A stretch of 64,000 nt of DNA, taken from NCBI RefSeq assembly GCF_023611505.1, contig NZ_CP097843.1, positions 744,001 to 808,000 of the forward strand, written 5' to 3'. This stretch comes from Streptococcus oralis. GTDB taxonomy: Bacteria; Bacillota; Bacilli; Lactobacillales; Streptococcaceae. The position numbers and the translations under genes were made by a program. The notes under the pieces were generated by a model. It was given only the letters and a program-made list of their open reading frames with translations. It was not told the DNA's origin and ran no database searches. Position 1 is the stretch's first letter. The number at the start of each line of letters is the position of its first letter. Shown here piece after piece: positions 38,054-47,706 of the stretch.

Positions 38054-39930
38054 TGTACAGTGGAAAGAAATTCCTACTATTCTCACTGTTAGGTATCTTA
38101 CTAGGCTATCTTTTTCATCGTTTGACGCTTTTATATGATTCCTATACTGGAAATAGCTTAGATAAATGGACTCATCTTCTAATGGAAGGTCAAGATAAAG
38201 TTCTTCAGTCGCCATGGAATGTTTCCTTTACTGGAAAATCAAGTGCTTTTTTTCTACTAGGCTTTGTTATGATGCTGCTGGTTTATCTCTATTTAGAGAC
38301 TGGAAAAAAACAATACCGAGAAGGGGTAGAATACGGCAGCGCCCGTTTTGGAACTCTAAAAGAAAAGAAGCTCTTTTACGGTAAGGAATTTTCTCATGAT
38401 ACGATCTTAGCACAAGATGTTCGTCTGACATTATTAGATAAAAAACCAGCCCAATATGATAGGAATAAGAATATTGCGGTGATTGGAGGTTCAGGAAGTG
38501 GGAAGACATTTCGCTTTGTGAAACCCAATCTTATTCAGATGAATAGTTCTAATATTGTAGTGGATCCTAAAGATCACTTGGCCGAAAAAACAGGCAAACT
38601 CTTTTTAGAACATGGCTACCAAGTAAAGGTGTTAGATTTAGTCAATATGAAGAACTCAGATGGCTTCAATCCTTTTCGCTATATAGAGACAGAAAATGAT
38701 TTGAATCGCATGCTGACAGTTTATTTCAATAACACCAAAGGCTCTGGCTCCCGTAGTGATCCATTTTGGGATGAAGCTTCTATGACTTTGGTACGAGCTT
38801 TAGCCTCCTACTTGGTCGATTTCTATAACCCACCTAAAACAAGAGAACAGCTCATAGAAGAAAGTCGTTTAAGTCAAAAAGAATACCAAAACTTGTTGAA
38901 ACGTCAAAAAAAAGAAGTGGAAGAGCGAAAAAAACGAGGGCGTTATCCAAGTTTTGCTGAAATCTCAAAACTCATTAAACACCTATCCAAGGGTGAAAAC
39001 CAAGAAAAAAGTGTCTTAGAAATTCTATTTGAAAATTATGCTAAAAAGTATGGAACTGAAAATTTTACCATGCGAAATTGGGCAGATTTTCAAAATTATA
39101 AGGATAAGACTCTGGATTCTGTTATAGCTGTAACCACTGCTAAATTTGCCCTCTTCAATATTCAAAGTGTCATGGATTTGACCAAAAGAGATACCCTTGA
39201 TATGAAGACATGGGGCAAGGAAAAATCAATGGTTTACCTAGTTATCCCAGATAACGACAGTACCTTTCGCTTTCTTTCAGCCCTCTTTTTTTCAACAGTA
39301 TTTCAAACTCTAACAAGACAAGCAGATATTGATTTTAAGGGTAAATTACCTCTTCATGTGAGAGTCTACTTAGATGAATTCGCAAATATCGGAGAAATCC
39401 CAGATTTTGCTGAACAAACCTCAACAGTTCGTTCTCGTAATATGAGTCTCGTTCCCATTCTTCAAAATATTGCCCAACTTCAAGGACTCTATAAAGAAAA
39501 AGAAGCTTGGAAAACCATTCTTGGGAACTGTGATAGCTTAGTCTACTTAGGTGGGAATGATGAAGATACCTTTAAATTTATGAGTGGCTTACTCGGTAAA
39601 CAAACCATTGATGTTCGAAATACTAGTCGTTCCTTTGGCCAGACAGGTTCAGGATCCCTTTCTCATCAAAAGATTGCTCGTGATTTAATGACACCTGATG
39701 AAGTCGGAAATATGAAACGGCATGAATGCTTGGTTCGAATTGCCAATATGCCTGTCTTTAAAAGCAAAAAATACAATTCCACTAAGCATCCAAACTGGAA
39801 GTACCTAGCCAATCAAGAAACAGATGAAAGGTGGTGGAACTATCAAATCAATCCTTTGAATCAAAGACAAGAAAATCATCTTGAAGGCCTTAGAATTCGT
39901 GATTTAACTTTTGAATCTAGTTTAAAATAA
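38050..39930 (+). CDS. VirD4/PcfC-type coupling protein
   Basis: Conjugative ATPase that brings the relaxase-DNA complex to the mating channel, 626 residues. Two N-terminal membrane segments (about 8-27 and 62-80) come first. Walker A is 'GGSGSGKTF' (146-154), Walker B 'RVYLDEFANIGE', and the late motif 'GNCDSLVYLGGND' is typical of TraG/VirD4. An inserted Lys/Glu-rich region (about 275-330) interrupts the ATPase core, as in other Gram-positive members. Confidence 0.93.
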   Translation: MMYSGKKFLLFSLLGILLGYLFHRLTLLYDSYTGNSLDKWTHLLMEGQDKVLQSPWNVSFTGKSSAFFLLGFVMMLLVYLYLETGKKQYREGVEYGSARFGTLKEKKLFYGKEFSHDTILAQDVRLTLLDKKPAQYDRNKNIAVIGGSGSGKTFRFVKPNLIQMNSSNIVVDPKDHLAEKTGKLFLEHGYQVKVLDLVNMKNSDGFNPFRYIETENDLNRMLTVYFNNTKGSGSRSDPFWDEASMTLVRALASYLVDFYNPPKTREQLIEESRLSQKEYQNLLKRQKKEVEERKKRGRYPSFAEISKLIKHLSKGENQEKSVLEILFENYAKKYGTENFTMRNWADFQNYKDKTLDSVIAVTTAKFALFNIQSVMDLTKRDTLDMKTWGKEKSMVYLVIPDNDSTFRFLSALFFSTVFQTLTRQADIDFKGKLPLHVRVYLDEFANIGEIPDFAEQTSTVRSRNMSLVPILQNIAQLQGLYKEKEAWKTILGNCDSLVYLGGNDEDTFKFMSGLLGKQTIDVRNTSRSFGQTGSGSLSHQKIARDLMTPDEVGNMKRHECLVRIANMPVFKSKKYNSTKHPNWKYLANQETDERWWNYQINPLNQRQENHLEGLRIRDLTFESSLK

Positions 39931-39950
39931 AAATAGAAAAGAGGAAATAG

Positions 39951-40193
39951 ATGATTACGCATTTTAAAGGTTTTGTTTATGGAGTAGACGCAAGTGCTAT
40001 GTTTGCACAAGCTATGTCTTTGTTACAGAAGGGATTGATTGCGGTTGGTGCCTTTCTCGTTGTTGTGGGGATTGTCAACCTTGCAACCAACATTAAAGAT
40101 GGTGGACCAGGTGTTCGGAATGCCATTCTTGAAATTGTCGGTGGAGTTATGGTAGGGGCTGCTGGAGCCTTTGTAACCCAGATTTCAATTTAG
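39951..40193 (+). CDS. VirB2-like small membrane protein
   Basis: 80 residues with two membrane helices ('GLIAVGAFLVVVGIVNLA' and 'EIVGGVMVGAAGAFVTQI'). Size, glycine-rich hydrophobic helices and position between the coupling protein and the VirB6-like gene fit the small VirB2/TrbC- or Maff2-type transfer proteins. RBS is AAAGAGGAAATAG. Confidence 0.75.
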   Translation: MITHFKGFVYGVDASAMFAQAMSLLQKGLIAVGAFLVVVGIVNLATNIKDGGPGVRNAILEIVGGVMVGAAGAFVTQISI

Positions 40194-40209
40194 GAGGATA
40201 AACAATGAC

Positions 40210-41070
40210 ATGAATCTTAGTTTAGTCTCACCCTTTGTTTACCTTGCATCTGAAAAAATATCAGCTGAAAATTTATTTGAAGGATTTAATGTAGATTTAC
40301 AATCTACGGTAGATCTGATTAAATCTCTATCTAGCTACAATCCAACTGTTTGGACTTATATGTCTAGTATTACTAAAAGTGTCATGCAGCCTCTTGGAGT
40401 TGCGATTTTATCAGTTGTTCTCATCTTAGAATTTTCGAAGATGGCAAAGAAAATTGCTAACTCAGGTGGAGCGATGACCTTTGAAGCATTAGCGCCGATG
40501 TTGATTAGTTATATTATGGTCGCAGTTGTAATTACCAATACTACCGTTATTGTAGAAGCTATCATCGGTATTGCGAGTCACGCCATTGAACAAGTGGCCT
40601 CGATTGTGGCTCACGGTCACGGTGGGGCAAAGTATGATACACTCTCTGGATTAAAAGGTTCAGGATTTATTGGCCGGATGATTGTGGGCTTTTTCGCCCT
40701 CCTCATTTGGCTTGTTCGGATAGTAAGTGCAGCCATGGTTAATCTTTTGGTATCTATTCGATTTATTCAACTCTACCTTATGATTCCATTTGCCCCTCTT
40801 ACGATTCCAACATTTTTAAGTGATGAATGGAAGTCTATTGGTATTGGCTATTTAAAAAATATTATGGTTTATGCGGTACAAGGGGTTCTCATTTTTCTGA
40901 TTGTTTCTCTTGTTCCTTTGTTTGAATCTGCTGGGAAAATAGCTGTTTCAAATGGTGCAGGAGTCTTGCAATCACTTGCGATTATGTTTGGTAGTTTGGT
41001 ACAAGCTATCTTACTGATTATTGCCCTCGTTGGTTCTCAACGTACGGCTCGCTCAATTTTAGGTATGTAA
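40210..41070 (+). CDS. VirB6/TrbL-like polytopic channel protein
   Basis: 286 residues with about six membrane segments, including 'VMQPLGVAILSVVLILEFSKM' shortened here to its core, and a glycine/histidine-rich loop 'VAHGHGGAKYD'. This is the layout of VirB6-like inner-membrane proteins of Gram-positive type IV secretion. The true ATG at 40210 overlaps a start-stop (ATGACATGA at 40205-40213) that lies closer to the RBS GGAGG, so initiation may involve short reinitiation. Confidence 0.85.
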   Translation: MNLSLVSPFVYLASEKISAENLFEGFNVDLQSTVDLIKSLSSYNPTVWTYMSSITKSVMQPLGVAILSVVLILEFSKMAKKIANSGGAMTFEALAPMLISYIMVAVVITNTTVIVEAIIGIASHAIEQVASIVAHGHGGAKYDTLSGLKGSGFIGRMIVGFFALLIWLVRIVSAAMVNLLVSIRFIQLYLMIPFAPLTIPTFLSDEWKSIGIGYLKNIMVYAVQGVLIFLIVSLVPLFESAGKIAVSNGAGVLQSLAIMFGSLVQAILLIIALVGSQRTARSILGM

Positions 41071-41123
41071 TTAGATAAAGGCTAGGAAGTGATTGCTTCT
41101 TAGCCTTTTTAGAAAGGAAAGTC

Positions 41124-41483
41124 ATGAATACACGTGTCTTTAAAGACATCTCAAAATACCAACACAGGGCTTGGTTAGGTTTCACCACAAGACAAATCAT
41201 CTTTGTTTTACCAGCCTTTATTGTCACAATTATTGTTTTGGGCTTGAATCTCTTTTTCTGGCAATTTGGAGATTGGTTTGTTTACGGTTTTGTGTTTGCC
41301 TTTACCATCCCCCTCATGCTTTTTGGAGTCTATAAACCCAATGATTTATATTTTGAACATTATTTGAAATACCGTCTTCATTTTGAACTAACGATACCCC
41401 TACGCACAATTTCAGGAAAGAAAGGACTTGAACATGAAAAGAAAATCAAATACATTAAAGAAACAAAAAACTTCAACGACTAA
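41124..41483 (+). CDS. PrgI family transfer protein
   Basis: 119 residues with two membrane helices (about 24-44 and 50-68) and the start 'MNTRVFKDISKYQHRAWLGF', a typical PrgI/TcpE-like arrangement. PrgI proteins are small VirB3-like membrane partners of the VirB4 ATPase, and the gene is followed here by virB4. The two genes overlap by 50 bases. Confidence 0.87.
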   Translation: MNTRVFKDISKYQHRAWLGFTTRQIIFVLPAFIVTIIVLGLNLFFWQFGDWFVYGFVFAFTIPLMLFGVYKPNDLYFEHYLKYRLHFELTIPLRTISGKKGLEHEKKIKYIKETKNFND

Positions 41484-43791
41484 TAAAAAGGAAGAAGTTA
41501 AAGATAAAAAAGAGGAAGTGTTACCATCAACGGCTAATACTCTTTCCTATCAAGCCTTGTATCAAAATGGTCTGATGCAGGTAAAAGAAGATTATTTTTC
41601 ACAAAGCTATTTACTTGGTGATGTCAATTACCAGACCGTTGGTTTAGAAGATAAGGGTGCAATCATTGAGAAGTATTCTGATTTGATTAACTCTCTAGAT
41701 GATCAAACCAACTTCCAATTGACTATCTTTAATAAAAGATTGAATTTAGAAAAGTTTAGACAAAGTGTTTTGTATGAGGAAAAAGAAGATGGATATGATA
41801 CCTATCGTAAAGAATTGAATCGGATGATGAATCAGAATTTAGACAGTGGTGAAAATAACTTTTCAGCTGTGAAACTGATTAGCTTTGGAAGAAAGGATAC
41901 TAATCCCAAACAAGCCTATCGTTCCTTGTCTCAAATTGGAGAATATTTCAAGAGTGGTTTCTCAGAAATTGATGCACGATTTGAATCCTTGGCTGGTGAA
42001 GAGCGTGTCAACTTGTTGGCGGATATGCTTAGAGGAGAACACCATCTTCCTTTTTCTTACCGTGATTTAACGAAATCGGGTCAGACAACTCGTCACTTCA
42101 TAGCACCTAATCTCTTGGATTTTAAAAATAAGAATTACCTACAAATCAATGACCGCTTATTACAGATTGTCTATGTGAGAGACTACGGTATGGAATTAGG
42201 TGATCAGTTTATTCGAGACCTCATGCAAGGAGATCTGGAATTGATAGTGAGCCTTCATGCTCAAAGTTCGACTAAGGCGGATGCTATGAAGAAACTACGC
42301 ACAAAGAAGACCTTGATGGAATCCCAAAAGATTGGGGAACAACAAAAACTAGCTCGTACAGGTATCTATTTGGAAAAAGTAGGTCATGTATTAGAAAGCA
42401 ATATCGATGAAGCTGAGGAACTCTTAAAAACCATGACCGAGACAGGAGATAAACTATTTCAGACAGTCTTTTTGATTGGGGTCTTTGGTCAGGATGAAGA
42501 AGAACTCAAACAAGCCCTAGACACTATCCAACAAGTCGCCGGCTCAAATGATCTAATGATTGATAAACTTCCATATATGCAAGAAGCAGCCTTTAATAGT
42601 TTGCTGCCATTTGGTTGTGATTTTTTAGAGGGAGTATCACGGAGTTTATTAACGTCCAATATAGCAGTGAACTCACCTTGGACTTCAGTAGACTTACAAG
42701 ACCGTAGTGGGAAATATTACGGTATCAATCAAATATCAAGTAATATTATTACCATTGATCGCAGCCTATTAAATACACCGTCTGGTCTGATTTTAGGAAC
42801 ATCTGGAGCTGGGAAAGGGATGGCAACCAAGCATGAAATTATCACGACCAAAATCAAGGAATCTGGTGAAAATACTGAAATTATCATCGTGGATCCAGAA
42901 GCAGAGTACAGTGTCATTGGACGGACTTTTGGGGGAGAAATGATTGATATTGCGCCTGATTCCCAAACCTATCTCAATGTCCTTGACTTGTCTGAGGAAA
43001 ATATGGATGAAGATCCTGTAAAGGTAAAATCAGAATTTCTTTTATCCTTTATCGGCAAGTTATTGGATAGAAAAATGGATGGAAGAGAAAAATCGATTAT
43101 TGACCGAGTTACAAGACTCACCTATCAGTCATTTAAAGAGCCTTCTTTGGAAGAATGGGTCTTTGTATTGAGTCAACAACCAGAAGAAGAAGCGCAGAAT
43201 TTGGCACTTGATATGGAACTGTATGTCGAAGGTTCTCTTGATATTTTTTCTCATAAGACCAATATTCAGACAGGATCTAACTTCTTAATCTATAACGTTA
43301 AAAAGTTAGGAGATGAGCTGAAACAAATCGCTCTTATGGTTGTTTTTGATCAGATATGGAATCGTGTCGTTCGGAACCAAAAATTAGGGAAGAAGACCTG
43401 GATTTATTTTGATGAAATGCAGCTTCTCTTATTAGATAAATATGCCAGTGATTTCTTCTTTAAATTGTGGAGTCGTGTCAGAAAATATGGAGCCAGTCCG
43501 ACTGGAATAACTCAAAACGTCGAAACCTTATTGTTAGACCCAAATGGTAGACGGATTATTGCAAATAGTGAATTTATGATTCTTCTCAAGCAAGCAAAAA
43601 ATGACCGAGAAGAACTGGTTCAACTCTTAGGTTTGTCAAAAGAACTTGAAAAATACCTAATCAATCCAGAAAAAGGGGCAGGACTAATAAAAGCTGGTTC
43701 CGTTGTAGTTCCCTTTAAAAATAAGATTCCTCAAGGTACTCAATTGTTTGATATCATGAGTACAGATCCTGATAAAATGGCTTCTAACTAA
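41434..43791 (+). CDS. VirB4-type conjugation ATPase
   Basis: 785 residues from ATG 41434 (RBS AAAGGA at 41420-41425). An in-frame TTG at 41428 is rejected. Walker A is 'GTSGAGKG' (455-462), followed by 'IVDPEAEYSVIGR', Walker B 'WIYFDEMQLLL', and the late 'SPTGITQNVETLL'. VirB4 powers assembly of the mating channel at the membrane. The start is buried 50 bases inside prgI, which implies translational coupling. Confidence 0.94.
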   Translation: MKRKSNTLKKQKTSTTNKKEEVKDKKEEVLPSTANTLSYQALYQNGLMQVKEDYFSQSYLLGDVNYQTVGLEDKGAIIEKYSDLINSLDDQTNFQLTIFNKRLNLEKFRQSVLYEEKEDGYDTYRKELNRMMNQNLDSGENNFSAVKLISFGRKDTNPKQAYRSLSQIGEYFKSGFSEIDARFESLAGEERVNLLADMLRGEHHLPFSYRDLTKSGQTTRHFIAPNLLDFKNKNYLQINDRLLQIVYVRDYGMELGDQFIRDLMQGDLELIVSLHAQSSTKADAMKKLRTKKTLMESQKIGEQQKLARTGIYLEKVGHVLESNIDEAEELLKTMTETGDKLFQTVFLIGVFGQDEEELKQALDTIQQVAGSNDLMIDKLPYMQEAAFNSLLPFGCDFLEGVSRSLLTSNIAVNSPWTSVDLQDRSGKYYGINQISSNIITIDRSLLNTPSGLILGTSGAGKGMATKHEIITTKIKESGENTEIIIVDPEAEYSVIGRTFGGEMIDIAPDSQTYLNVLDLSEENMDEDPVKVKSEFLLSFIGKLLDRKMDGREKSIIDRVTRLTYQSFKEPSLEEWVFVLSQQPEEEAQNLALDMELYVEGSLDIFSHKTNIQTGSNFLIYNVKKLGDELKQIALMVVFDQIWNRVVRNQKLGKKTWIYFDEMQLLLLDKYASDFFFKLWSRVRKYGASPTGITQNVETLLLDPNGRRIIANSEFMILLKQAKNDREELVQLLGLSKELEKYLINPEKGAGLIKAGSVVVPFKNKIPQGTQLFDIMSTDPDKMASN

Positions 43792-43802
43792 GGGGAAGGT
43801 AA

Positions 43803-46616
43803 ATGAAGGATAAAAGAGAAATCATACGTGCCCGAAAGGCATTTAGAAGAAGTCTAAAAGATGAGAAGATATTCTTGAAAAAAGGAAAGAAGGAGGTGAA
43901 GAAACAGAAAAAAGATTCCGCTGTACTGGATGAAAAAAGATGGAAAAAAGAGATAAAGGAAAAGTTAGAGGAGATGAGAGAAGCTTCAAAGGCTAGAGTA
44001 AAACAAGCAAATGAAGACTACAATCATATTCTTCAAAATAGTCCTCCATCTCTTTTAAATCGCAAAGAACTAAGAGACAGACGATTGCCTCATGCTAGGA
44101 AACGATTGAAAATAGCCAAGAAGCAATTTAAGGAAGCCAAGGTAGAAGCAAAAGAAGAAAGAAAAGAGAGTCGTAAAGAAAGAAAAACCAATCAAAAATT
44201 TTTCTACGGTCAGGAATCGAAACATAAATCTAATTTTTTCTTTCAAGGGAAGAGTTTAGAAGAATTAAAAGCTAAGAAAGAAGTCAAGGCCGCAAAAGAG
44301 AATCTAAAATCTACTAAACAAGCCTATAAGTCCAAAAAAGTCAGTAGGAAAGCCAAAACTTTTCTTTATGTCCTTGGACGTGAAGGTGGAGAGTTAGCTT
44401 CAGATAATGAAAATTTAGAAGGCTATCGCACACTTCAAGAGACAATTAGAAAAGGAAAACGCTACAGTCGCCTTTCTTATAACCTTGGAAAAGCTAGTGT
44501 CAAAACAGGACAAGCAACAGGTCGTTTTACCAAGAAAAGACTGACCAACACAAAAGAGCGATACCATCATTTTAGGGATGGAAAAGGATGGAAACTATCG
44601 AAAGATAACCCAAGTTCCCTTAAAAATCGGTTTCGAAAATTAAAGAAACAAGGTCTTACAACTGTCCGAAATATCTATCAAAAACTAAAAGTAGCCTTTT
44701 CCTTCTTTACATTTGCGGCTGGAAATCCTGTAACCTGGATAGTTGGAGGAATAGTCTTTCTTCTTTTACTTATAATGAGCTTCTTTTTAGGATTTTCATC
44801 TGCTAGTTTGATTCAACAAGATGAATTTGAATTAACAAAAGCTTATACCCATCTAACTTGGGAAGATGCAGAACATACTCGCACAAATGACAAAGGAATA
44901 ACTTATTACACAAAAGTTGATGATGTGATGGGGTATATGAACTTTAAATTCCATGACTATGAGTTACACAAACCAGTTCACTTATTTAGTTCAGAAACTT
45001 ACAAGGATTATCTGTCTACTTTGTGGCATGATTTAAACGATGGGGATGATTTGAAATCCATGCAAGACCTCTATGAAACTCCTAAGTATAAACTCTCGAA
45101 AGACGATCAAGAGGAAATAAAGGAACTAAAAGAAGAGGGTGTCTATGCTTCCATGCAGGAATTGGACAATCCATTTGAGGGGAAAAGCAACGAAGATAGT
45201 CTAACCATGACTTATCGTTATGGATACTATGATTTAGATGGAAAACCTACCCTTCAGGAGTATATTCTACTAGAAGCGAAGGCTCACCAAACAATTGTCG
45301 CACCAATGGATGGAGTTGTATCTCTAGACGGTGACAATGTTATTCTCACTAACGGAAAAGGAGAGAATGAGAGTCGCTTAACCTTATATTCCATTCATAA
45401 TGGCCGTGCGATTGAGGGGACAAGAGTCCTAACGGGTGATGTTATTGGTGAAACACCAGATGATACAGGTTTGAAAGTTTCCTATCAAAAATATAAGAAC
45501 AAGAAAGAAAAATTGGTGTATGTCAATCCGCAATTTTATTTTCCAAAAGTCATTCAACTTCAGACCACTATCTTACCAGCCATTGGTCAGTTTGGTGGGG
45601 ATGAGTTTGAACGAGCAAAACATATTTATGAGTTTTTGAAATCTCAAGGGGCAAGTCCCCAAGCCATTGCGGCAATTTTAGGAAATTGGTCGGTAGAGTC
45701 TTCTATTAATCCTAAACGAGCTGAAGGAGATTATTTATCTCCTCCTGTTGGCGCTACCGATTCCTCATGGGATGATGAAAGCTGGTTAGCGATTGGAGGT
45801 CCAGCCATTTATAGTGGTGCTTATCCTAATATTCTTCATAGAGGTCTAGGTTTAGGGCAATGGACAGATACCGCAGATGGGTCAACACGGCATACAGCCT
45901 TGTTAAATTATGCACACACCCAAAATAAGAAATGGTATGATTTAGACCTACAACTTGATTTTATGCTTCATGGGGATAGTCCTTACTATCAAAGTTGGTT
46001 AAAGGATTTCTTTAAAAATACAGGCAGTGCAGCCAATCTGGCCCAACTCTTCCTTACCTATTGGGAGGGAAATTCTGGTGACAAACTACTGGAAAGACAA
46101 ACCAGAGCAACGGAATGGTATTACCAAATTGAAAAAGGCTTTAGTCAAACAAATGGAGGACAGGCAAAAAGTGATCCACAATCCCTTGAAGGGGTTAGTG
46201 GGGACTTGTATGATCATTCTGTTCCTGGTGGTGGAGATGGTATGGCCTATGCTTATGGACAATGTACATGGGGTGTTGCGGCTCGTATGAACCAGTTAGG
46301 CTTAAAATTAAAAGGTAGAAATGGAGAAAAGATTTCAATCATTAATACCATGGGAAATGGTCAGGACTGGGTTGCGACAGCTTCAAGTCTTGGTGGGGAA
46401 ACTGGCTCTACACCAAGAGCAGGTGCCATTGTTTCTTTTGTGGGAGGTACACATGGCACACCAGCCATCTATGGTCATGTGGCTTTTGTCGAGAAAGTAT
46501 ATGATGATGGTTCTTTCCTTGTGTCTGAAACCAACTATGGTGGCAATCCTAACTATACCTTTAGAAAAATCTCGCAAGCAGATAGCGCCATCAGTTTTGC
46601 TTATACGGTGAAATAA
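43803..46616 (+). CDS. PrgK/VirB1-like bifunctional peptidoglycan hydrolase
   Basis: 937 residues. Residues 1-300 are extremely rich in Lys and Glu and likely coiled coil inside the cell. One membrane helix lies at about 302-332. A degenerate M23-like segment (about 495-565, 'APMDGVVSLDGDNVILTNG') lacks the usual metal ligands. A lysozyme-like domain (about 613-780, 'AIAAILGNWSVESSINPKRA') follows, and a C-terminal CHAP amidase/endopeptidase has C821 in 'YGQCTWGVAAR' and H892 in 'YGHVAFVEKV'. It opens the wall for the mating channel. It is the last gene before the cargo island. Confidence 0.9.
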   Translation: MKDKREIIRARKAFRRSLKDEKIFLKKGKKEVKKQKKDSAVLDEKRWKKEIKEKLEEMREASKARVKQANEDYNHILQNSPPSLLNRKELRDRRLPHARKRLKIAKKQFKEAKVEAKEERKESRKERKTNQKFFYGQESKHKSNFFFQGKSLEELKAKKEVKAAKENLKSTKQAYKSKKVSRKAKTFLYVLGREGGELASDNENLEGYRTLQETIRKGKRYSRLSYNLGKASVKTGQATGRFTKKRLTNTKERYHHFRDGKGWKLSKDNPSSLKNRFRKLKKQGLTTVRNIYQKLKVAFSFFTFAAGNPVTWIVGGIVFLLLLIMSFFLGFSSASLIQQDEFELTKAYTHLTWEDAEHTRTNDKGITYYTKVDDVMGYMNFKFHDYELHKPVHLFSSETYKDYLSTLWHDLNDGDDLKSMQDLYETPKYKLSKDDQEEIKELKEEGVYASMQELDNPFEGKSNEDSLTMTYRYGYYDLDGKPTLQEYILLEAKAHQTIVAPMDGVVSLDGDNVILTNGKGENESRLTLYSIHNGRAIEGTRVLTGDVIGETPDDTGLKVSYQKYKNKKEKLVYVNPQFYFPKVIQLQTTILPAIGQFGGDEFERAKHIYEFLKSQGASPQAIAAILGNWSVESSINPKRAEGDYLSPPVGATDSSWDDESWLAIGGPAIYSGAYPNILHRGLGLGQWTDTADGSTRHTALLNYAHTQNKKWYDLDLQLDFMLHGDSPYYQSWLKDFFKNTGSAANLAQLFLTYWEGNSGDKLLERQTRATEWYYQIEKGFSQTNGGQAKSDPQSLEGVSGDLYDHSVPGGGDGMAYAYGQCTWGVAARMNQLGLKLKGRNGEKISIINTMGNGQDWVATASSLGGETGSTPRAGAIVSFVGGTHGTPAIYGHVAFVEKVYDDGSFLVSETNYGGNPNYTFRKISQADSAISFAYTVK

Positions 46617-46658
46617 AAGAATCATGTCATCAGTTTAGGTGACATGATTCTTATTTTT
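46617..46658. terminator. Bidirectional terminator between hydrolase and GNAT genes
   Basis: AAGAATCATGTCA (46617-46629) pairs perfectly with TGACATGATTCTT (46640-46652), followed by ATTTTTT. The stop codon of the minus-strand GNAT gene lies in the stem. Confidence 0.92.
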
Positions 46659-47259
46659 TATAGAGTGACATATTTAATGCCATAGGTTGATAACTTACTT
46701 GATGATCGTCTTTAATCAATTGACTGTAAGCAACAAATCCGAACTGTTCATAAAATTGAATGACTTTAGGATGATTGATACTATCTAAAAATACCATCTG
46801 AGTTCCTACAATTGCTCGAAATTCTTCAATTTTTTGAATTACAATTTCAAATAACTCTTGTCCTGATAGTTTATTTAGCTTTGTGTTTTTGCCGAATTGA
46901 CCGATAAGTATCACAGGAAGATAATCAATATTTTTGGGACTTTTCCCTTTTAGGACGAGTTTCTTTTTTAAGGATTCCTCTAAATCAGAAATATCAACAA
47001 CTTTGAGAGATAAACTAAAGAATCCTATGATGTTATTTGTTTCAGTTTCTTCAACGATAAAATTACGAGAACGATGTTGTTTTTCAAAATTGGGAGCTTT
47101 ATCAGATAGATAAGTCAACATCTCTTCATTACCGTTGAAATCAACATTTTCTAAAATGATAGTTTTAAATAGCTCCTGAACTTGTTTCTCAGTTTTATCA
47201 GGAGCTAGCACTTGAATATTTTCAAGATATTGCTTAAGTGGTGTTACTTGAATTGTCAT
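46651..47259 (-). CDS. GNAT acetyltransferase, probable toxin
   Basis: 202 residues from the minus-strand ATG at 47257-47259. A longer in-frame start at 47319 lies within the upstream small gene and is rejected. The central 'LPVILIGQFGKNTKLNKLSG' corresponds to the acetyl-CoA-binding strand and loop, and the C-terminal 'FYEQFGFVAYSQL' is a common GNAT ending. It is encoded 1 base after a 54-residue protein from one promoter, the arrangement of TacAT-type toxin-antitoxin pairs, whose toxins acetylate aminoacyl-tRNA. That role is inferred from layout. Confidence 0.78.
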   Translation of the reverse strand: MTIQVTPLKQYLENIQVLAPDKTEKQVQELFKTIILENVDFNGNEEMLTYLSDKAPNFEKQHRSRNFIVEETETNNIIGFFSLSLKVVDISDLEESLKKKLVLKGKSPKNIDYLPVILIGQFGKNTKLNKLSGQELFEIVIQKIEEFRAIVGTQMVFLDSINHPKVIQFYEQFGFVAYSQLIKDDHQVSYQPMALNMSLYKK

Positions 47260-47260
47260 C

Positions 47261-47425
47261 TTACAGATACTTTGAAATGAGTTTATTTTTCGTTGGAGCG
47301 GTAGCGTCCTGTGATTCAATAGATTTCAAGACGGCTTGTAGCTTTTTAGATGGTTTATGATTAAGAATTTTTAGAGCATCTTCGTTTGTTAGTTTTATAT
47401 CACGTGTTAAACTGATTGTAGCCAT
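47261..47425 (-). CDS. 54-residue partner of the GNAT protein, probable antitoxin
   Basis: Reads MATISLTRDIKLTNEDALKI then LNHKPSKKLQAVLKSIESQD and ATAPTKNKLISKYL. A short beta strand followed by helices suggests a small DNA-binding antitoxin; the N-terminus 'ATISLTRDI' recalls ribbon-helix-helix proteins, but it is much shorter than TacA (about 90 residues) and I cannot assign a family. RBS AGGAGGTAGAACAA is strong. Its own promoter carries an inverted repeat at the -35. The stop and the toxin ATG are separated by one base. Confidence 0.72.
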   Translation of the reverse strand: MATISLTRDIKLTNEDALKILNHKPSKKLQAVLKSIESQDATAPTKNKLISKYL

Positions 47426-47455
47426 TTGTTCTACCTCCTGTTTCTACTTAAATTC

Positions 47456-47516
47456 ATTATAGCTTATTTTGAACAAAAGTTCAATCTGAAGATAGTGTAT
47501 GTTTTCTATAGTGTAT
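47456..47516 (-). promoter_or_regulatory. Promoter and operator of the GNAT pair
   Basis: On the minus strand: TTGAAC (47479-47484), a 17-base spacer, TATAAT (47456-47461). The inverted repeat TTGAAC-N4-GTTCAA (47469-47484) includes the -35. Farther upstream the 9-base direct repeat ATAGTGTAT occurs at 47492-47500 and 47508-47516. These look like sites for autorepression. Confidence 0.78.
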
Positions 47517-47538
47517 AAATCCAAAATAAGTTTTTCTC

Positions 47539-47567
47539 TTGCATTTGTAGCTCATATTCGTTAGAAT
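47539..47567 (+). promoter_or_regulatory. Promoter of a short repeat-containing transcript
   Basis: TTGCAT (47539-47544), 17 bases, TAGAAT (47562-47567). With the terminator at 47721-47752 it predicts a transcript of about 180 nt. Confidence 0.6.
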
Positions 47568-47592
47568 AATGGTGTAGATGAGTGGTTGGCTC

Positions 47593-47706
47593 ATGGTCAA
47601 TATGATAGTAATCTTGGACATAAGGGCCAAGCGGTGGCGGACACCAGAACAAAATCCGATAGCAATCTTGGACGTAAGGGCCAAGCGGTGGCAGACACCA
47701 GAATAA
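47593..47706 (+). CDS. Possible 37-residue repeat peptide
   Basis: An ATG-started frame inside the short transcript encodes two copies of a unit close to ILDVRAKRWQTPE. The stop lies just before the terminator. There is no clear RBS, and because the 54-bp unit is a multiple of three, every frame shows the repeat, so coding is uncertain. Confidence 0.25.
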   Translation: MVNMIVILDIRAKRWRTPEQNPIAILDVRAKRWQTPE

